Below are positions 1 to 10,965 of a stretch of 64,000 nucleotides of DNA, in pieces. Both the position numbers and the translations under genes were made by a program. The DNA is from Athripsodes cinereus (lineage: Eukaryota; Arthropoda; Insecta; Trichoptera; Leptoceridae): positions 3,033,572 to 3,097,571 of the forward strand of contig OX388325.1 in the NCBI GenBank assembly GCA_947579605.1, given 5' to 3'. The notes under the pieces were generated by a model that saw only the letters and a program-made list of their open reading frames with translations, made no database searches and had not been told where the DNA came from. Within the stretch, counting starts at the first letter, position 1, and every line of letters begins with the position of its first letter.

Positions 1-1181
1 GACAATTATATTATGTAATAGTTCTTTGCAAAAAATAATATTATAGACATTCTCACTTAAATCTTAGTGTTGTGCATTGTAGATAATATTTTATATTATA
101 TTGTGAATTTTATATTCTCTTAAAAAAACAGGACAAATAAACCAAAGCAACAAAAAAATAAAGCAGGTACAAGAAAATGCAAGTAAAGGTATAAAAAAGG
201 CATTTTTTACAAATAAAAATAATTATACAACACATTTTTTTTACCAAATATTGTTTGTATACTATTTTAATTTTATATTTTAACAAAGTTTTATTTTACT
301 ATTTTAACAAGATCGAACGGTAATTAGTTTAAGCAGTGAAATGTAAGGTTTGCACATATTACAAACACATGAATCATCCATTGTTTTGCCTTTCTATATC
401 AGCATTTGCACATAGATTGTTATTTAAAAATATCACCCTACACTGAGACCATAACAGCATTGGCCAAGGCGATCTCAGCAGGAAGAATGAAAAAAAATGC
501 CAAGTCAAAAAACGACATAAAAACACAAAAGATATCATCAAAAAGGAACAGAATCAAAGGAGAGTCTCTATCCTGGCGATAAAGTCATTGTATGTTATGT
601 TGAAAATATTAACATGAACATTCAAATCATTAAACAATTTTATAAGCCTTACCGACAGGAAAATTTGGTATTATGTTTGTTCTTCTATCAGTAAAAATTC
701 TACCGGGGGGTAAAAAAGTACATGCTGTCGAGAACGATTGTACGATCCAGGGACGTAGATACAAAACTCACTCAAAATCATTGGAATGCTTATAAAGCCA
801 CTTAAGAGTTTGATAAAATGCCTCGCACAGTATACATCTCGACGGTGCATCATTAATAGACAAATCCAGTCTTCCACACTGAAACATTCGTACTGAAATG
901 GTCACTCTTCACAAACAAGCATTTTATCTTTCATAGTAATAGGAACAGACATGAAGGCACACTCCCAGCTTAGGATAGTAGTTCCTACACTACATAGAGA
1001 AGGGCATCAACAAATAAATTCATACCCAATAACGCTTCAATGATCACAACACTCAAGATTTGTATCGTAATGCAACCATTCTCAAAGAGACAGACACCGT
1101 ATAGCGGAGAACATCTCTAGTTACAATAACAACTCGTCCCAAGATCATCAAACAATATTCAAACTTACAGGCATACCAATC
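1..1181. other. Non-coding stretch, no supported gene
   Basis: AT-rich DNA with short poly-A and poly-T runs. The few open frames are short and show no recognisable motif. The part from about 460 to 1170 is less AT-rich than the start and could be old transposon sequence, but I cannot assign it. Confidence 0.5.
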
Positions 1182-2042
1182 CTTCTAATATATGTGAGCC
1201 AAACAGAGGGACCACAGATGCAAGTCAGTATACTCGTCTAATAGATGTGGGCCAAACAGAGGGACCACAGATGCAAGTCAGCATACTCTTCTAATAGATG
1301 TGGGCCAAACAGAGGGACCACAGATGCAAGTCAGCATACTCTTCTAATAGATGTGGGCCAAACAGAGGGACCACAGATGCAAGTCAGCATACTCTTCTAA
1401 TAGATGTGGACCAAACAGAGGGACCACAGATGCAAGTCAGCATACTCTTCTAATAGATGTGGGCCAAACAGAGGGACCACAGATGCAAGTCAGCATACTC
1501 TTCTAATAGATGTGGGCCAAACAGAGGGACCACAGACGCAAGTCAGCATACTCTTCTAATAGATGTGGGCCAAACAGAGGGACCACAGATGCAAGTCAGC
1601 ATACTCTTCTAATAGATGTGGGCCAAACAGAGGGACCACAGATGCAAGTCAGCATACTCGTCTAATAGATGTGGGCCAAACAGAGGGACCACAGATGCAA
1701 GTCAGCATACTCTTCTAATAGATGTGGGCCAAACAGAGGGACCACAGATGCAGGTCAGCATACGACTCTTCTAATAGATGTGGGCCAAACAGAGGGACCA
1801 CAGATGCAAGTCAGCATACTACTCTTCTAATAGATGTGGGCCAAACAGAGGGACCACAGATGCAAGTCAGCATACTACTCTTCTAATAGATGTGGGCCAA
1901 ACAGAGGGACCACAGATGCAAGTCAGCATACTACTCTTCTAATAGATGTGGGCCAAACAGAGGGACCACAGATGCAAGTCAGCATACTCTTCTAATAGAT
2001 GTGGGCCAAACAGAGGGACCACAGATGCAAGTCAGCATACTC
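1182..2042. repeat. 53-bp minisatellite, about 16 units
   Basis: Head-to-tail copies of a 53-bp unit containing gggccaaacagagggaccac and ending cagcatactcttctaatag. Four consecutive units in the distal third (about 1750-1935) are 56 bp long because of an extra 3 bases after gcatac, so a variant unit has spread by local amplification. Most units differ by 0-2 bases, which suggests recent expansion or homogenisation. The 53-bp period is not a multiple of three, so short open frames here shift at each unit and are not genes. The unit is GC-richer than its surroundings. Confidence 0.95.
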
Positions 2043-2711
2043 ATTCAACTGGCCTGAGACAGAAGCTTATTAACATAAATCTGAGACTCGGAAAACTCAA
2101 GACAAGAAGCACTACAATAGAACATTAGAAGTGGCAGGCAGATCCGATTCAGTCCGAAGCTGTAAATTTCGAGGACTTGCCCGGACTTGTCTCCGAGGAG
2201 GCTAAATGTAGGAGTGCCTACCTACATAATATGATAATAGTAAGACGTATTGAATAGGTACTTGGTACTTGTACTGGTTAATTTCAATAGAAATTTTGTT
2301 TATAAAATGTTCTTCAATTTTCACACCCAGTCTAGGAATAATTTTCCTACTCTTTTCTCGCTTTGACTTGCTGTGTGTGATAGTATTTTTTGGCAATTCC
2401 TTTATAATTTTATTTCATGTCCTTATCGTTATAGTTGTTTTATTTAATATAATTTGTGTACAATTAATTGCTTTAATTATAATAATCATAAGTAAGTGAT
2501 TGGTCTTTTATTAATTAATTATTCCTTTGTACTATAGTATTCAACACACAATATTATAACAACAATGTACACCAGTATTATATAATGTCTACCTTCACCA
2601 GCAGCCAGGGCCAATCGTAATCTTTGTTCTTGCTGATCTTTGTTCCCTTGTAACAATGTTGAGTAGATATCGAGGATGTGCTGGTAAATAAATGTAGGTA
2701 CCTATTATTTG
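2043..2711. other. AT-rich spacer, no gene
   Basis: The segment after the minisatellite holds overlapping short frames on both strands rich in I, F and L, as expected of AT-rich DNA. I see no gene, repeat boundary or RNA here. Confidence 0.45.
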
Positions 2712-2763
2712 TTATAAAAATGTGTTTAGATATGTAAAAGGGACTATTGATTTGAGTTGAGTA

Positions 2764-3957
2764 GGGAGAGTGGTGTCGAAAGTAACAAAATTAACGTTTT
2801 GATTTCCAGACAAATTATTTACTGGTAAAATTAGATGATTTTTTTTAATATGAATTGTTCCACATATTTAGAAGGCATGTACCTACATTGTAAAAAGAAG
2901 ACGACAAGTACAAAAATATTGTTTTATTTACAAAATGAAAATATCGGTAAACTGTTACATTTGACACCCATTTGGTGTCAATTGTAACAACCATGGTGGC
3001 AATTGTAACAGTGAAAAAAAATCAAATGTGAATAAGGAATTTAAAAGATATTCAATTCAATTGAATTTAAAATATTTTATAATACATAATGATAATAAAA
3101 TAATACATAATGAATTAAACAAACACAATATAAAAATATGTTTGCCTTCATACATTGAAATATGTATTATAAATGGGAATATGTCATTTGTGGATACTTC
3201 AGAATAAAGTTTCGCTGCTAGTTCACAGTAATTAGCCAGTTTTTTCCAAATAATTCGAAAACACTCTGTTATGAGCTCTATAACCAAAAGGTGGAGTGAA
3301 ATTGTCATTTTTGTGTTTCATGTATTTATGGAGAGGTACGTGAGATATCTCGAAATATTTTTGCCGCCTTTCTGACGGAAATATTTTCTTATTTTACAAA
3401 GTTAATAGCCTTTTCAAAAAAAAACTTTCAATGCCGTTGCCCTACTCGTTTTTCTTTCCCTAGGCTTGACCATTTTAAACCTAGAATTACAAAATTTGCT
3501 TAAAATATAATATGTGTAACAAATGATTCTCTCGAAGGTGTCGGTTGTAACATGTTACAATCGACACCATTCGTGGTGTTACAATTGCGACCATGCGTCA
3601 CATTCACCTGATGTTAGGTTATATTTTAAAATATCAAAAAAGACGCAAAAATACACACATATCATATAAAAAGACAGTATTATGTATATTTACGAATATT
3701 CACACACTTGTAAACACGTACGATTACACTGATATCAATGTATAACTCTTGGATGATTTTTTTACTTCACAATGCTAAATTCAGCAATCGCCCATTGTGT
3801 CGATAATGTCAAACTGATCGAAAAACAAAATGGTTTCCTTGATGAATTTCGATCTCGTCTATCAGATGGCGCTGCTTGTATGAACGAACGATGAATACTT
3901 AAAAAATTAAGGCGACTGTTACAATCGACACCTGTTACTTTCGACACCACCCTCCCC
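2764..3957. mobile_element. TA-flanked MITE, 1.19 kb, inserted in copia pol
   Basis: Terminal inverted repeats of about 25 bp with one indel. The left end reads gggagagtggtgtcgaaag after TA (2762-2763); the right end is ctttcgacaccaccctcccc before TA (3958-3959). Subterminal motifs of the type ggtgtcRattgtaaca recur on both sides (about 2965-3010, 3540-3590, 3920). No transposase frame. TA target and GGG-starting ends fit a Tc1/mariner/pogo-mobilised MITE, and its ends resemble those of the pogo-like element at 8555. The copia protein is continuous across it, which confirms insertion. Confidence 0.85.
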
Positions 3958-4036
3958 TATGTAAGAGAGATAATTCAGACAGTGTTGAAGACTTTGTTGA
4001 TGGTGATTGTGGAGGAAATGAATAATGTGGTCCTCT

Positions 4037-4135
4037 AGGAAGTAACACTTGGTAGCCATGTCTACCTTTAGGAAGTAACACTTGGTAGCCATGTCTACCT
4101 CTAGGAAGTAACACTTGGTAGCCATGTCTACCACC
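4037..4135 (+). repeat. 33-bp x 3 tandem repeat inside copia RNase H
   Basis: Three near-identical 33-bp units beginning aggaagtaacacttggtagc. Each unit is 11 codons of the RNase H motif (RK-stop-HLVAMST). Because 33 is a multiple of three, the repeat is in frame with the copia gene. It arose by amplification of coding sequence within the element. Confidence 0.93.
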
Positions 4136-4905
4136 GAGGCAGAGTATATGGGCTGTCCAGTTCCACAACTCAACAAGTAGAAATGTCTTCTATTCGAGAA
4201 ATAGGCATTTTTGTAATTTTGGTATTCTTATATAATGCTTTGAAAACACAACAGATAGTGATAAGATATACTAAGTATATAATAATCACACTGTTAGAGA
4301 CATAGGTTATCTTTGTTCCGTTCAATAGTTTAACAATTCCAAATATTTATTTGTGGAATTGAAAAGGTACATTATTTTTTTCCTTAACTAATTATTTAAT
4401 ATGAAAAGGCAATCGCATATTTTTATAGTTATTTGTTTGTGGCGTCTAAATCACTCGAAATGAGTGGATGTCCTTGAGAGGGATAGAAAGAGTGGTGTTG
4501 TTTGTGTGTATTAATTATGGAACTGAGCAGTCGATATAGTATGTCCTAGGTCAAGCGACAAGTGAAACTTGTTGGATCAAATCATTATTAATTAATTGAT
4601 TGATTTTGAAATTAATATTGATAACTTTGTATGAAGATTGCTCATTATCTAGGAAACTGTAGGATTAAGCCCTTGGATATTCAGCATTATGATTTTATTA
4701 AGGAATACTTATTAACTTATTATACAGATAAAATACTTATTAAAAACGTTATGTGATAAGATAGCAAATTTATTAACAAAGCCTATCGGAGGAAATTTGT
4801 TTGAAAATTTAAATAGAATGTTTAATAATTATCTATTGATTTGTATGTTTTTGATGATAATTTTATTACAATATGTCAAATAACAGTTGGGGTGGAAATG
4901 ATTTT

Positions 4906-5098
4906 GTTGAGAGGGAGTGTTATTTAAAATGGCAGTCAATAATTACTTTCAAAGTACTGGCAATACTTTTAAGATTTAACCTGTTTCCTGTCAATACCTA
5001 CTTTCAGTTTGCTGTGTATTTCCAAGTTTAATAAAGTATTTTCATTATCACTACAAAACTTCTTACTCTTTTATTTACTGCGACCCGCCGCATTATCA
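4906..5098 (+). repeat. Polypurine tract and 3' LTR of the copia element
   Basis: A purine-rich tract (gagagggag, 4909-4917) precedes a sequence starting tgttatttaaaatgg at 4918 and ending about gccgcattatca at 5098, roughly 180 bp. It holds an AATAAA-type signal near 5030. Position after copia pol, the polypurine tract and TG...CA ends support an LTR. No upstream partner LTR is in the window, so identity cannot be checked by pairing. Confidence 0.72.
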
Positions 5099-5585
5099 TA
5101 CTGCAGTTTTATTGTATTCAGGATAATAAAAAGATGACCATTCCTTTCAGAATATGCAATAATTTATTCAATTCAATTCACATATTATATTGAACAAACA
5201 AATCTACTTCCCCGGACACTACCAACATAGTAAGTTATAGAAATTTGTTTAAGAAAAAGGCTTAGATAATAATAATTATTAATTAACTTAAAAATTAATA
5301 ATAATATTATTTGCAAATTGCTTTAGCTAATCTAAAGATCTATATACTGTATTCTTATTCAGACTCAGTTCAAGTGGCGCCCTGTTGAAATATTCCATAA
5401 GTAATATGCTGTCTATAACATTTTAGAATTTCCATCTGAAACTTTCGACTTATCTCTATAGATGGCAGTTTACCACATTTCCAAACTTAACATTAAATTA
5501 TTTGGAGTTTACTTACTATAAAAATAAGGGTAATAATTATTAACAGAAAATACAACTATTAGTAATTATTAGATAAGCACAACCA
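5099..5585. other. Non-coding spacer
   Basis: AT-rich DNA between the copia LTR and the LINE. No open frame, repeat boundary or RNA that I can support. Confidence 0.45.
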
Positions 5586-5922
5586 GAAACAATCAAATCA
5601 TTTTACAATATGAAAAAAACTGAAGTCCGTAGACTCGAGAGACAATACAGACGTCAGAAGTCTACATTATCCAGAACAACATGGATCACAGCCCAAAAAA
5701 CGTACAAAAATCTGACCAATTTAAAGAAATCCAACTTCTGGAAACAAAAGATCGAATCCCACAAAGGTCAACCTAATAAACTGTGGAGCGACTTCCGAAC
5801 TGTCATGGAAATCCCAAAACCCACACTTCCACCAATTATAACTGCAGAACAATTCAAATCAGCTTTCGAACATAAACCACAAGCTATTTCGTCATCTCTT
5901 CCTCCGCTAAATGACAGTCATC

Positions 5923-6000
5923 TGTGTCGCTGAGTTTCGAAATCCGCTATAACACATACATTTGAACGTGTTATAGCGGATTTCGAAACTCAGCGACACA
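5923..6000. mobile_element. Perfect 33-bp-arm hairpin insertion
   Basis: Arms 5923-5955 and 5968-6000 are exact reverse complements (outer end tgtgtcgctgagtttcgaaa), with a 12-base loop. The hairpin sits between two identical 25-bp copies of LINE sequence (tctcttcctccgctaaatga..., 5895-5919 and 6006-6030). It interrupts the LINE frame. A tiny MITE or a templated repair event could explain it. Confidence 0.85.
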
Positions 6001-6872
6001 ATTATTCTCTTCCTCCGCTAAATGACAGTCTCCACGTAGAGACAAGAAACTGTACAGCCACTTTAGCAAAATTTGAAACCATGACTGAATTGGACCTACG
6101 AAGGACAATTAACAACTGCCCTAATAAACAATGTGAGCTGGATCCCATTCCCACCTGGCTGCTTAAGGATTCATTGAACACTCTTTATCCCATTATCGCT
6201 CGCATTTTTTATCTCTCCCTATCACAAGGAATAGTACCATGCTTATGGAAGCTATCTCAAGTCACTCCAGTACTAAAAAAGAGCACATTAGACACCAACG
6301 ATCCCTGTAACTACATACCTATCTCCAACTTACCTTTCCTGTCAAAAGTACTCGAACGCGTGGTCGCATCTCAACTAACAACCTATCTTGAGAACAACGG
6401 TCTACATCAGAAACATCAATTCGCCTACAGGAAGCATCACTCTACTGAAACTGCCCTCACGAGTCTTGTCTCGGACCTGATAGGGGGCGTGGCTCACGGA
6501 GACATAGCTCTTGTAACAATTCTTGACATGAGTGCGGCGTTTGACACCGTTGACCACAGCATACTCCTGACCTGTCTGGAAGTTAAGTATGGTCTATGTG
6601 GAAGTGCACTGGGATGGCTTCGCTCCTACCTGACCGCGAGAAACTGGTCACTAAAAGCGAGTCAAAGCAGAACTTGTGAATCAACAGTTACTCAGGGAGT
6701 ACCTTAGGGTTCTGTCCTGGGTCCAATTCTGTTCACCCTCTACATTGGATATATCGACAGTATGCTAGAAAAAACAGACTTTCGTAGCTATGCTTACGCG
6801 GATGACAGAATTTTGATCGGTTTTTGCAAACCTGATCAGAAAAATTATCTCAAGGCCTGGAACGTAGAATGT

Positions 6873-7008
6873 TTTTTTTTTTTTTTTAAAAGGGCAGCGC
6901 CCGCCACATACCTCGTGCCGTACCTGGAGATATGTTTCTCCATAACGACACACACATGCACAAACAGGATTTAAGGTCGCATTAAAGCGAGAAATGCTGC
7001 CCCGAGAC
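6873..7008 (-). mobile_element. SINE (136 bp) with 10-bp target duplication
   Basis: Starts with a T run (poly-A on the minus strand) and is flanked by cgtagaatgt at 6863-6872 and 7009-7018. The minus-strand body ends in ggcgggcgctgccctttt before the A tail. A second, partly different copy is at 45566-45655. I see no clear tRNA B box, so the head may be truncated or of another origin. Confidence 0.85.
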
Positions 7009-7865
7009 CGTAGAATGTATAACAAACTTATCTAATCTAATGGCAAAGAGACGTCTGAAGCTGAATCCAGCTAAAACGGAATTCTTATGGGTCGCATCAC
7101 CTGGCCGACAACATCTCTTGGATATAGATCCCATCTCGGTAGCCGACACGGATATTCTACCATCCAGTAAAGTCTCGATACTTGGGGCACGAATCGATAG
7201 CGCACTGTCTATGGAGTCCCAAATCTCAAAGACGGTGAGCTCTGCATTTTACCACATCCGCGAAATACGCTCCGTGTCGAAAAACCTCACTCCTGATAGC
7301 ATTAAAACATTAATCTCTGCTTTTGTAGTCTCTAGACTTGACTACTGCAATATACTATATGTAGGACTGCCGCAAATTCAACTGAATCGTCTACAAATGG
7401 CATTCAATAGCGCTGCAAGGCTTATTTTCCGCGAAGATAAGGGTTGCCACATCACACCTTTGCTGGAAAAGTTACACTGGTTAAGAGCAGGTGAAAGGGT
7501 CCAATACAAACTGTGCCTTATAGTCTACAAAGCTTTGAACAAAATGGCACCTCAGTCACTTTCTGAACTCTGTGTTCTCAAAAAACCTGCAAGTAGACCT
7601 CTACGCTCAGCTAAGACATCCACCAACATGCTGGACGAAAACAACAGAGCAAACAAGTCCTGCTTCTATGATAGGGCTTTTGGCGTCGCAGAACCCGTCA
7701 TTTGGAACCGACTCCCCGAGGACCTCCGTAAAAACCAGCCGATTACAACGTTCAGGAGCAAGCTGAAGACTTCGCTCTTCCAACATAGTTTCCCGCGCCC
7801 TTGAGATGGATACTCCATTAAACGGCGCCGAATAAATCATCCAATATAATAATAATAATAATAAT

Positions 7866-7960
7866 ATAGAAACATTTAAAAGAGAACTGAAGAAAAACAT
7901 AATGAACAATCTTTCTTTTTCCTCGAGGCAAGGCACCCGATACCGAGTGAATTATGATAA
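7866..7960 (+). pseudogene. Short LINE C-terminal scrap
   Basis: Directly after the (AAT)n tail the plus strand reads ETFKRELKKNIMNN, which resembles the FKRxLK ending of LINE ORF2 proteins. Only about 30 codons are left. It may be the tail of an older LINE into which the 5586-7865 element inserted. Confidence 0.35.
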
Positions 7961-8554
7961 TGAACAATAAACAAAACTAGAGAATAAAGTAGAAGATACG
8001 AATATTATCAAAACAAACCATAATGTAAGACTGTATGATGAAGGTAACCCCTAATACCAGCTTAAATGCTGACCAGGACAATACTCACTGAATAATAAAG
8101 TAAAGACCTTGTTTTTGAAGGAAAATACCTATGCCATTTCAGTAGTACTAAAACAAAGGCGTTATTTAATAGTTTGGGATCCACGGCGTGACAGAATACT
8201 GCAGTGATTCTCTAAAAAGCCATGTGAATGCTCTGAAGGTGGTCAATGATAGCGCAGAAAGGGGAATTTACTCTAATAAAAAAGTTGAACGTATCAGCCA
8301 GGGACGACAAAAAACAACAACAATTATTCTTGCTGAGGGTAGTCGAGCATCACAGAAAGGTTGTCACCAAGCGAACAAAATAAGGGATTGCATCATTCAT
8401 TGCTGATTGATATAACTTTAAATTTATGATTTCTATAGCTTTTCCTGTAAAAGTAATTAACATTGAAAAATCGTATTTATTGGTTACTTTTATAAAAGTG
8501 GTCAAAATGTTCCACCTCTTAATGTTATCCAATCTTCTTGAAATTTGGCATATA
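7961..8554 (+). pseudogene. Relic of the 2.0-kb element's protein (8188-8406)
   Basis: Within this stretch, 8188-8406 reads ALKVVNDSAERGI, the same motif as KAVNDTAERAV at about 39240 and KAVNDAAERAV at 56450 inside the 2.0-kb DNA element. I know this motif from a repetitive, unannotated arthropod and cnidarian protein family (from memory). The rest of the frame is not recognisable and no terminal repeats are visible. I infer an old relative of that transposon. Confidence 0.45.
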
Positions 8555-8989
8555 GGGGAAGGTTGGCTAAATTGTACCAGTTTTGCGAGAAGTGATTTTT
8601 TGCAAAAACTAAAAATCATGGTAAATATTTGAATATACCAAATGAAAGAGTATTTAGTTGGATGTCTAATTATGTATTCCAGGAAGGTCAAAAGTGACAT
8701 GAACATTATAAAAAACAGTTTTGAATAAAAAGTAGTCATCGGTACGATATAGCAGATATATCGTACCACTGGTATTTAAATCGTACCTCTACGCAAATTT
8801 CAAACAAAAAATAGCAAACATTAGCAAAACAAATAAAAATACTTCTTTAAATTTACTTAGCCTAGTACAAGGTGATAAAATATTAAATTCAGAAAGTGAT
8901 AAAATTGAAAATATGATTTTATAAACAGTAAAATTTCAATATTCTGAGATTATAAGAATAATAAGAATCCTGTGGAGCACCCTGTAAAG

Positions 8990-9240
8990 AATTGGTCTCC
9001 CACTCTTCCCCGTTAGTTTTCGAGTGTCCTGTAAAAGGCAGGTGTTCGAAAAAACTAAGACATTGTACATCTTAAATTCAGCGATGAGGCTTGCCACCCA
9101 TCCTGAATGTCTTGAATTTATATTGGGGCATGAAGAGGACAGTTTGCATATTTCTTACATGCAGTTGGTCTACTGGCTACCACACTTGTGGGATATGCCG
9201 TGATGGTATAGTAGTAGTAGTGGTAGTATGAATAATAATA
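8990..9240 (+). repeat. Dispersed (TAG)n-tailed repeat, copy 1
   Basis: Starts near ggtctcccactcttcccc, contains gttttcgagtgtcctgtaaa and ends ttgtgggatatgccgtgatg followed by tagtagtagtgg. Related sequences are at 16575-16695, within 47380-47780 and at 63730-63850. The fixed end with a trinucleotide tail suggests a LINE 3' end or SINE. No coding sense seen. Confidence 0.65.
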
Positions 9241-9289
9241 AGATAAAAGTTTAGAGCATATTATTATGTACACTAATTCTTATACAATA

Positions 9290-10082
9290 TAAACAGAAAA
9301 ATTGCATGTAGGTGCTAGATTCTCTTCTGTCCCAAAAGGTTGGACATAATTATATCTGTGATGTCTCCGTAGCTCTATGGAACCACTTTTTACATCAAAC
9401 GCATTGATCCATTCCACCCCCGGGTCTTTTTCTAACAAAATAATACCTCCACACACACTTCTTCGTCATAATTTTCAATGGAAATATCACTTGTACTATT
9501 CAGTATAACTATATCGTCGCTTTCTGATTTAGTTGGAGTAGAATAACGCCGTGATCTCTTGCAAAAAATAATGTCTCCTCATTTTTTGTGTGAGTCACGT
9601 AACCGTCGAGCAATAAAAGCATTTTTTTTCTTTCAATGGTTTAACAGTGGCAATGAAATGTTGTATCCAGGTAACAAATAAATTGCTTTTAATATAGCCA
9701 CTTTCTGATACCTTTACAACCCTTCCTGCTGGTGGACCTCGCTCAAGAAGTGGGATATTGCGCATTTTTCTAAATATTATAATCAACGGAGGCACATATT
9801 GTTCTACAGTGCTTATGCTACACGCTACTGTGGTATTTACACCATGTTCTCTTATTGTTATGACTGCTATTTGTTTTTTTCATTTAATATTCGACAATTT
9901 TCTAAAAAAAAAGTGTGTAATGTTGAAAATTCAGAATCATCAACATTAATTATTTGATTTCCATTTATAATTTTCCCTAATAAATAAAAAAAATCCTGAA
10001 CCTTCTCCCTGTTGAGTACCTTGGTTCTTTGCAAGGATGTTGCTTCTGACTGCTTAGTACTTAGTGTTTTATGACAAGACAC
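9290..10082 (-). pseudogene. pogo-like (DDE_1) transposase pseudogene
   Basis: Read on the minus strand from 10082 down. TSLQRTKVLNREKVQDFF is the pre-catalytic region; IINVDDSEFST corresponds to the NVDETG motif with the first catalytic Asp. TTVACSISTVEQYVPPLI follows, then SESGYIKSNLFVTWIQHF and LLLLDGYVTHT with the second Asp. After ARDHGVILL the third block (PPHTSHxLQPLD) appears deleted, and a C-terminal CxxCKKWFH-type zinc motif is recognisable near 9390-9420. Several frameshifts and stops separate the blocks. The N-terminal DNA-binding HTH was not found. It is non-functional. Family is secure from the order of motifs; the frame-by-frame join is mine. Confidence 0.75.
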
Positions 10083-10634
10083 AAAATTATAAAACTAGGT
10101 ACCTCTGAACTACCATTTTCTTTATATTGTATAAATTATGCGGATTAAATTTTTTCCGCGATCTAAATGCGTATATTATTCTTAAGCCAAAAAAAAAGAC
10201 TCCAATGTCAACAAATGATTACCAAGCCCATGTTCAACATCTGAAGCAAACACAGTTGGCTTTTCTCTCTGTACATTTAAGTTAATTACTATTTAAAAGG
10301 TGTCTTTTCAGGTTTGGGATTTTTGTATTTGTACAAGAACTCATTTGGCTCCAATGTTTTGTTTTTGTTTTTTTAGAGTAAATAGTGTTTTCTCCATATC
10401 ATTCATTGTCCAACCATAACAATTCCTGAGATTATTTTCCATTTACAAAATAAATAAAAAACAACAGAACCGTATACCTACCAAGTATTTACTACTAAAG
10501 AGTTCTCTATATCGTACCGGTACGGTTTAGAAGCATCATAGTAGTACGATTTACCGAACTCGCTCAAATACAAGAAAACAACAAATATCAAACCAAACTC
10601 TAAACTTATGCTCGAATCGTAAATACTATTTAAA

Positions 10635-10965
10635 ACTATCATCATCATCATCATCATGTCAGCCTCCCTGCGTCCATTGTTGAACATAGGCCTCCCCCAT
10701 TGATCTCCACAGCTCTCTATCCTGGGCAGACTGCATCCAGCCGCCCCCTGCAACCCGTCTTACGTCATCCGACCATCGTGCTTGAGGCCTACCAACACTT
10801 CTTCTGCCTGTTCTAGGTCTCCACTCCAGAACTTTCTTTGTCCACCTAGAGTCTGTGGTTCTGGCCACATGACCAGCCCAACTCTGTGAACGACATCGAC
10901 GACCCTGGTCTTTTCTCTGATCCATACATTAGTTTTCCTGTCTCTCAGTGAAATACCCAGCATTT
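10635..10965 (-). pseudogene. RTE-like LINE 3' end with (GAT)n tail
   Basis: Minus strand reads WIREKTRVVDVVHRV, then SWAGHVARTTDSRWTKKVLEW, GRPQARWSDDVRRVAG and ELWRSMGEAYVQQWTQ, the C-terminal region common in insect endonuclease-reverse transcriptases, ending in a (GAT)n tail (10638-10657). The two halves lie in different frames, so there is at least one frameshift. It is 5'-truncated and sits inside the pogo-like element. Confidence 0.85.

Larger units (their letters stand above)
2712..4850 (+). pseudogene. Ty1/copia pol 3' end (RT end and RNase H), broken
   Basis: Remnant of a copia-type polyprotein. Bases 2712-2761 read VFRYVKGTIDLS, matching the LRYLKGT motif after copia reverse transcriptase. 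The frame is cut by a MITE (2764-3957) and resumes at 3958 with EDFVDGDCGGNE, then WSSRK and LVAMSTTEAEYMG, the hallmark RNase H motifs. The RNase H motif is triplicated in a 33-bp repeat, and the expected Gln codon in RKQH is TAA. Near 4770-4830 the frame shows DKIANLLTKPIGG, the usual copia C-terminal motif. A purine-rich tract and an LTR follow. Gag, integrase and most of RT are missing. Family assignment is firm; exact ends are approximate. Confidence 0.82.
5586..7865 (+). pseudogene. CR1/L2-group LINE, ORF2 pseudogene
   Basis: A 5'-truncated non-LTR retrotransposon. Order: linker after the endonuclease (5610-5900, basic, NKLWSDFRTV), then RT. Motifs are PCLWKLSQVTPVLKK, FLSKVLERVVASQL, motif A DMSAAFDTVDHSILL, SVLGPILFTLY and AYADDR. 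The C-terminal domain reads SRLDYCNILYVGLPQ and ends FRSKLKTSLFQHSF (7804), followed by an (AAT)n tail at 7846-7865. Damage: a perfect hairpin with flanking duplication at 5.9 kb, a CAG-to-TAG change inside GVPQGS at 6705-6707, and a SINE at 6873-7008. With the SINE and one target copy removed, the frame runs on through WNVECITNLSNLMAKRR. Clade is my judgement from the C-terminal pattern. Confidence 0.88.

Noticed and set aside
1182..2042. CRISPR array
   Set aside because: Units are contiguous with no unique spacers, and the window is eukaryotic.
1946..2128. 60-codon frame in the minisatellite
   Set aside because: The 53-bp period shifts the frame at every unit; there is no constant peptide repeat.
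3919..4176. Minus-strand repeat protein (VDMATKCYFL units)
   Set aside because: It is the antisense reading of the 33-bp repeat in copia RNase H, whose plus-strand reading matches the family motif.
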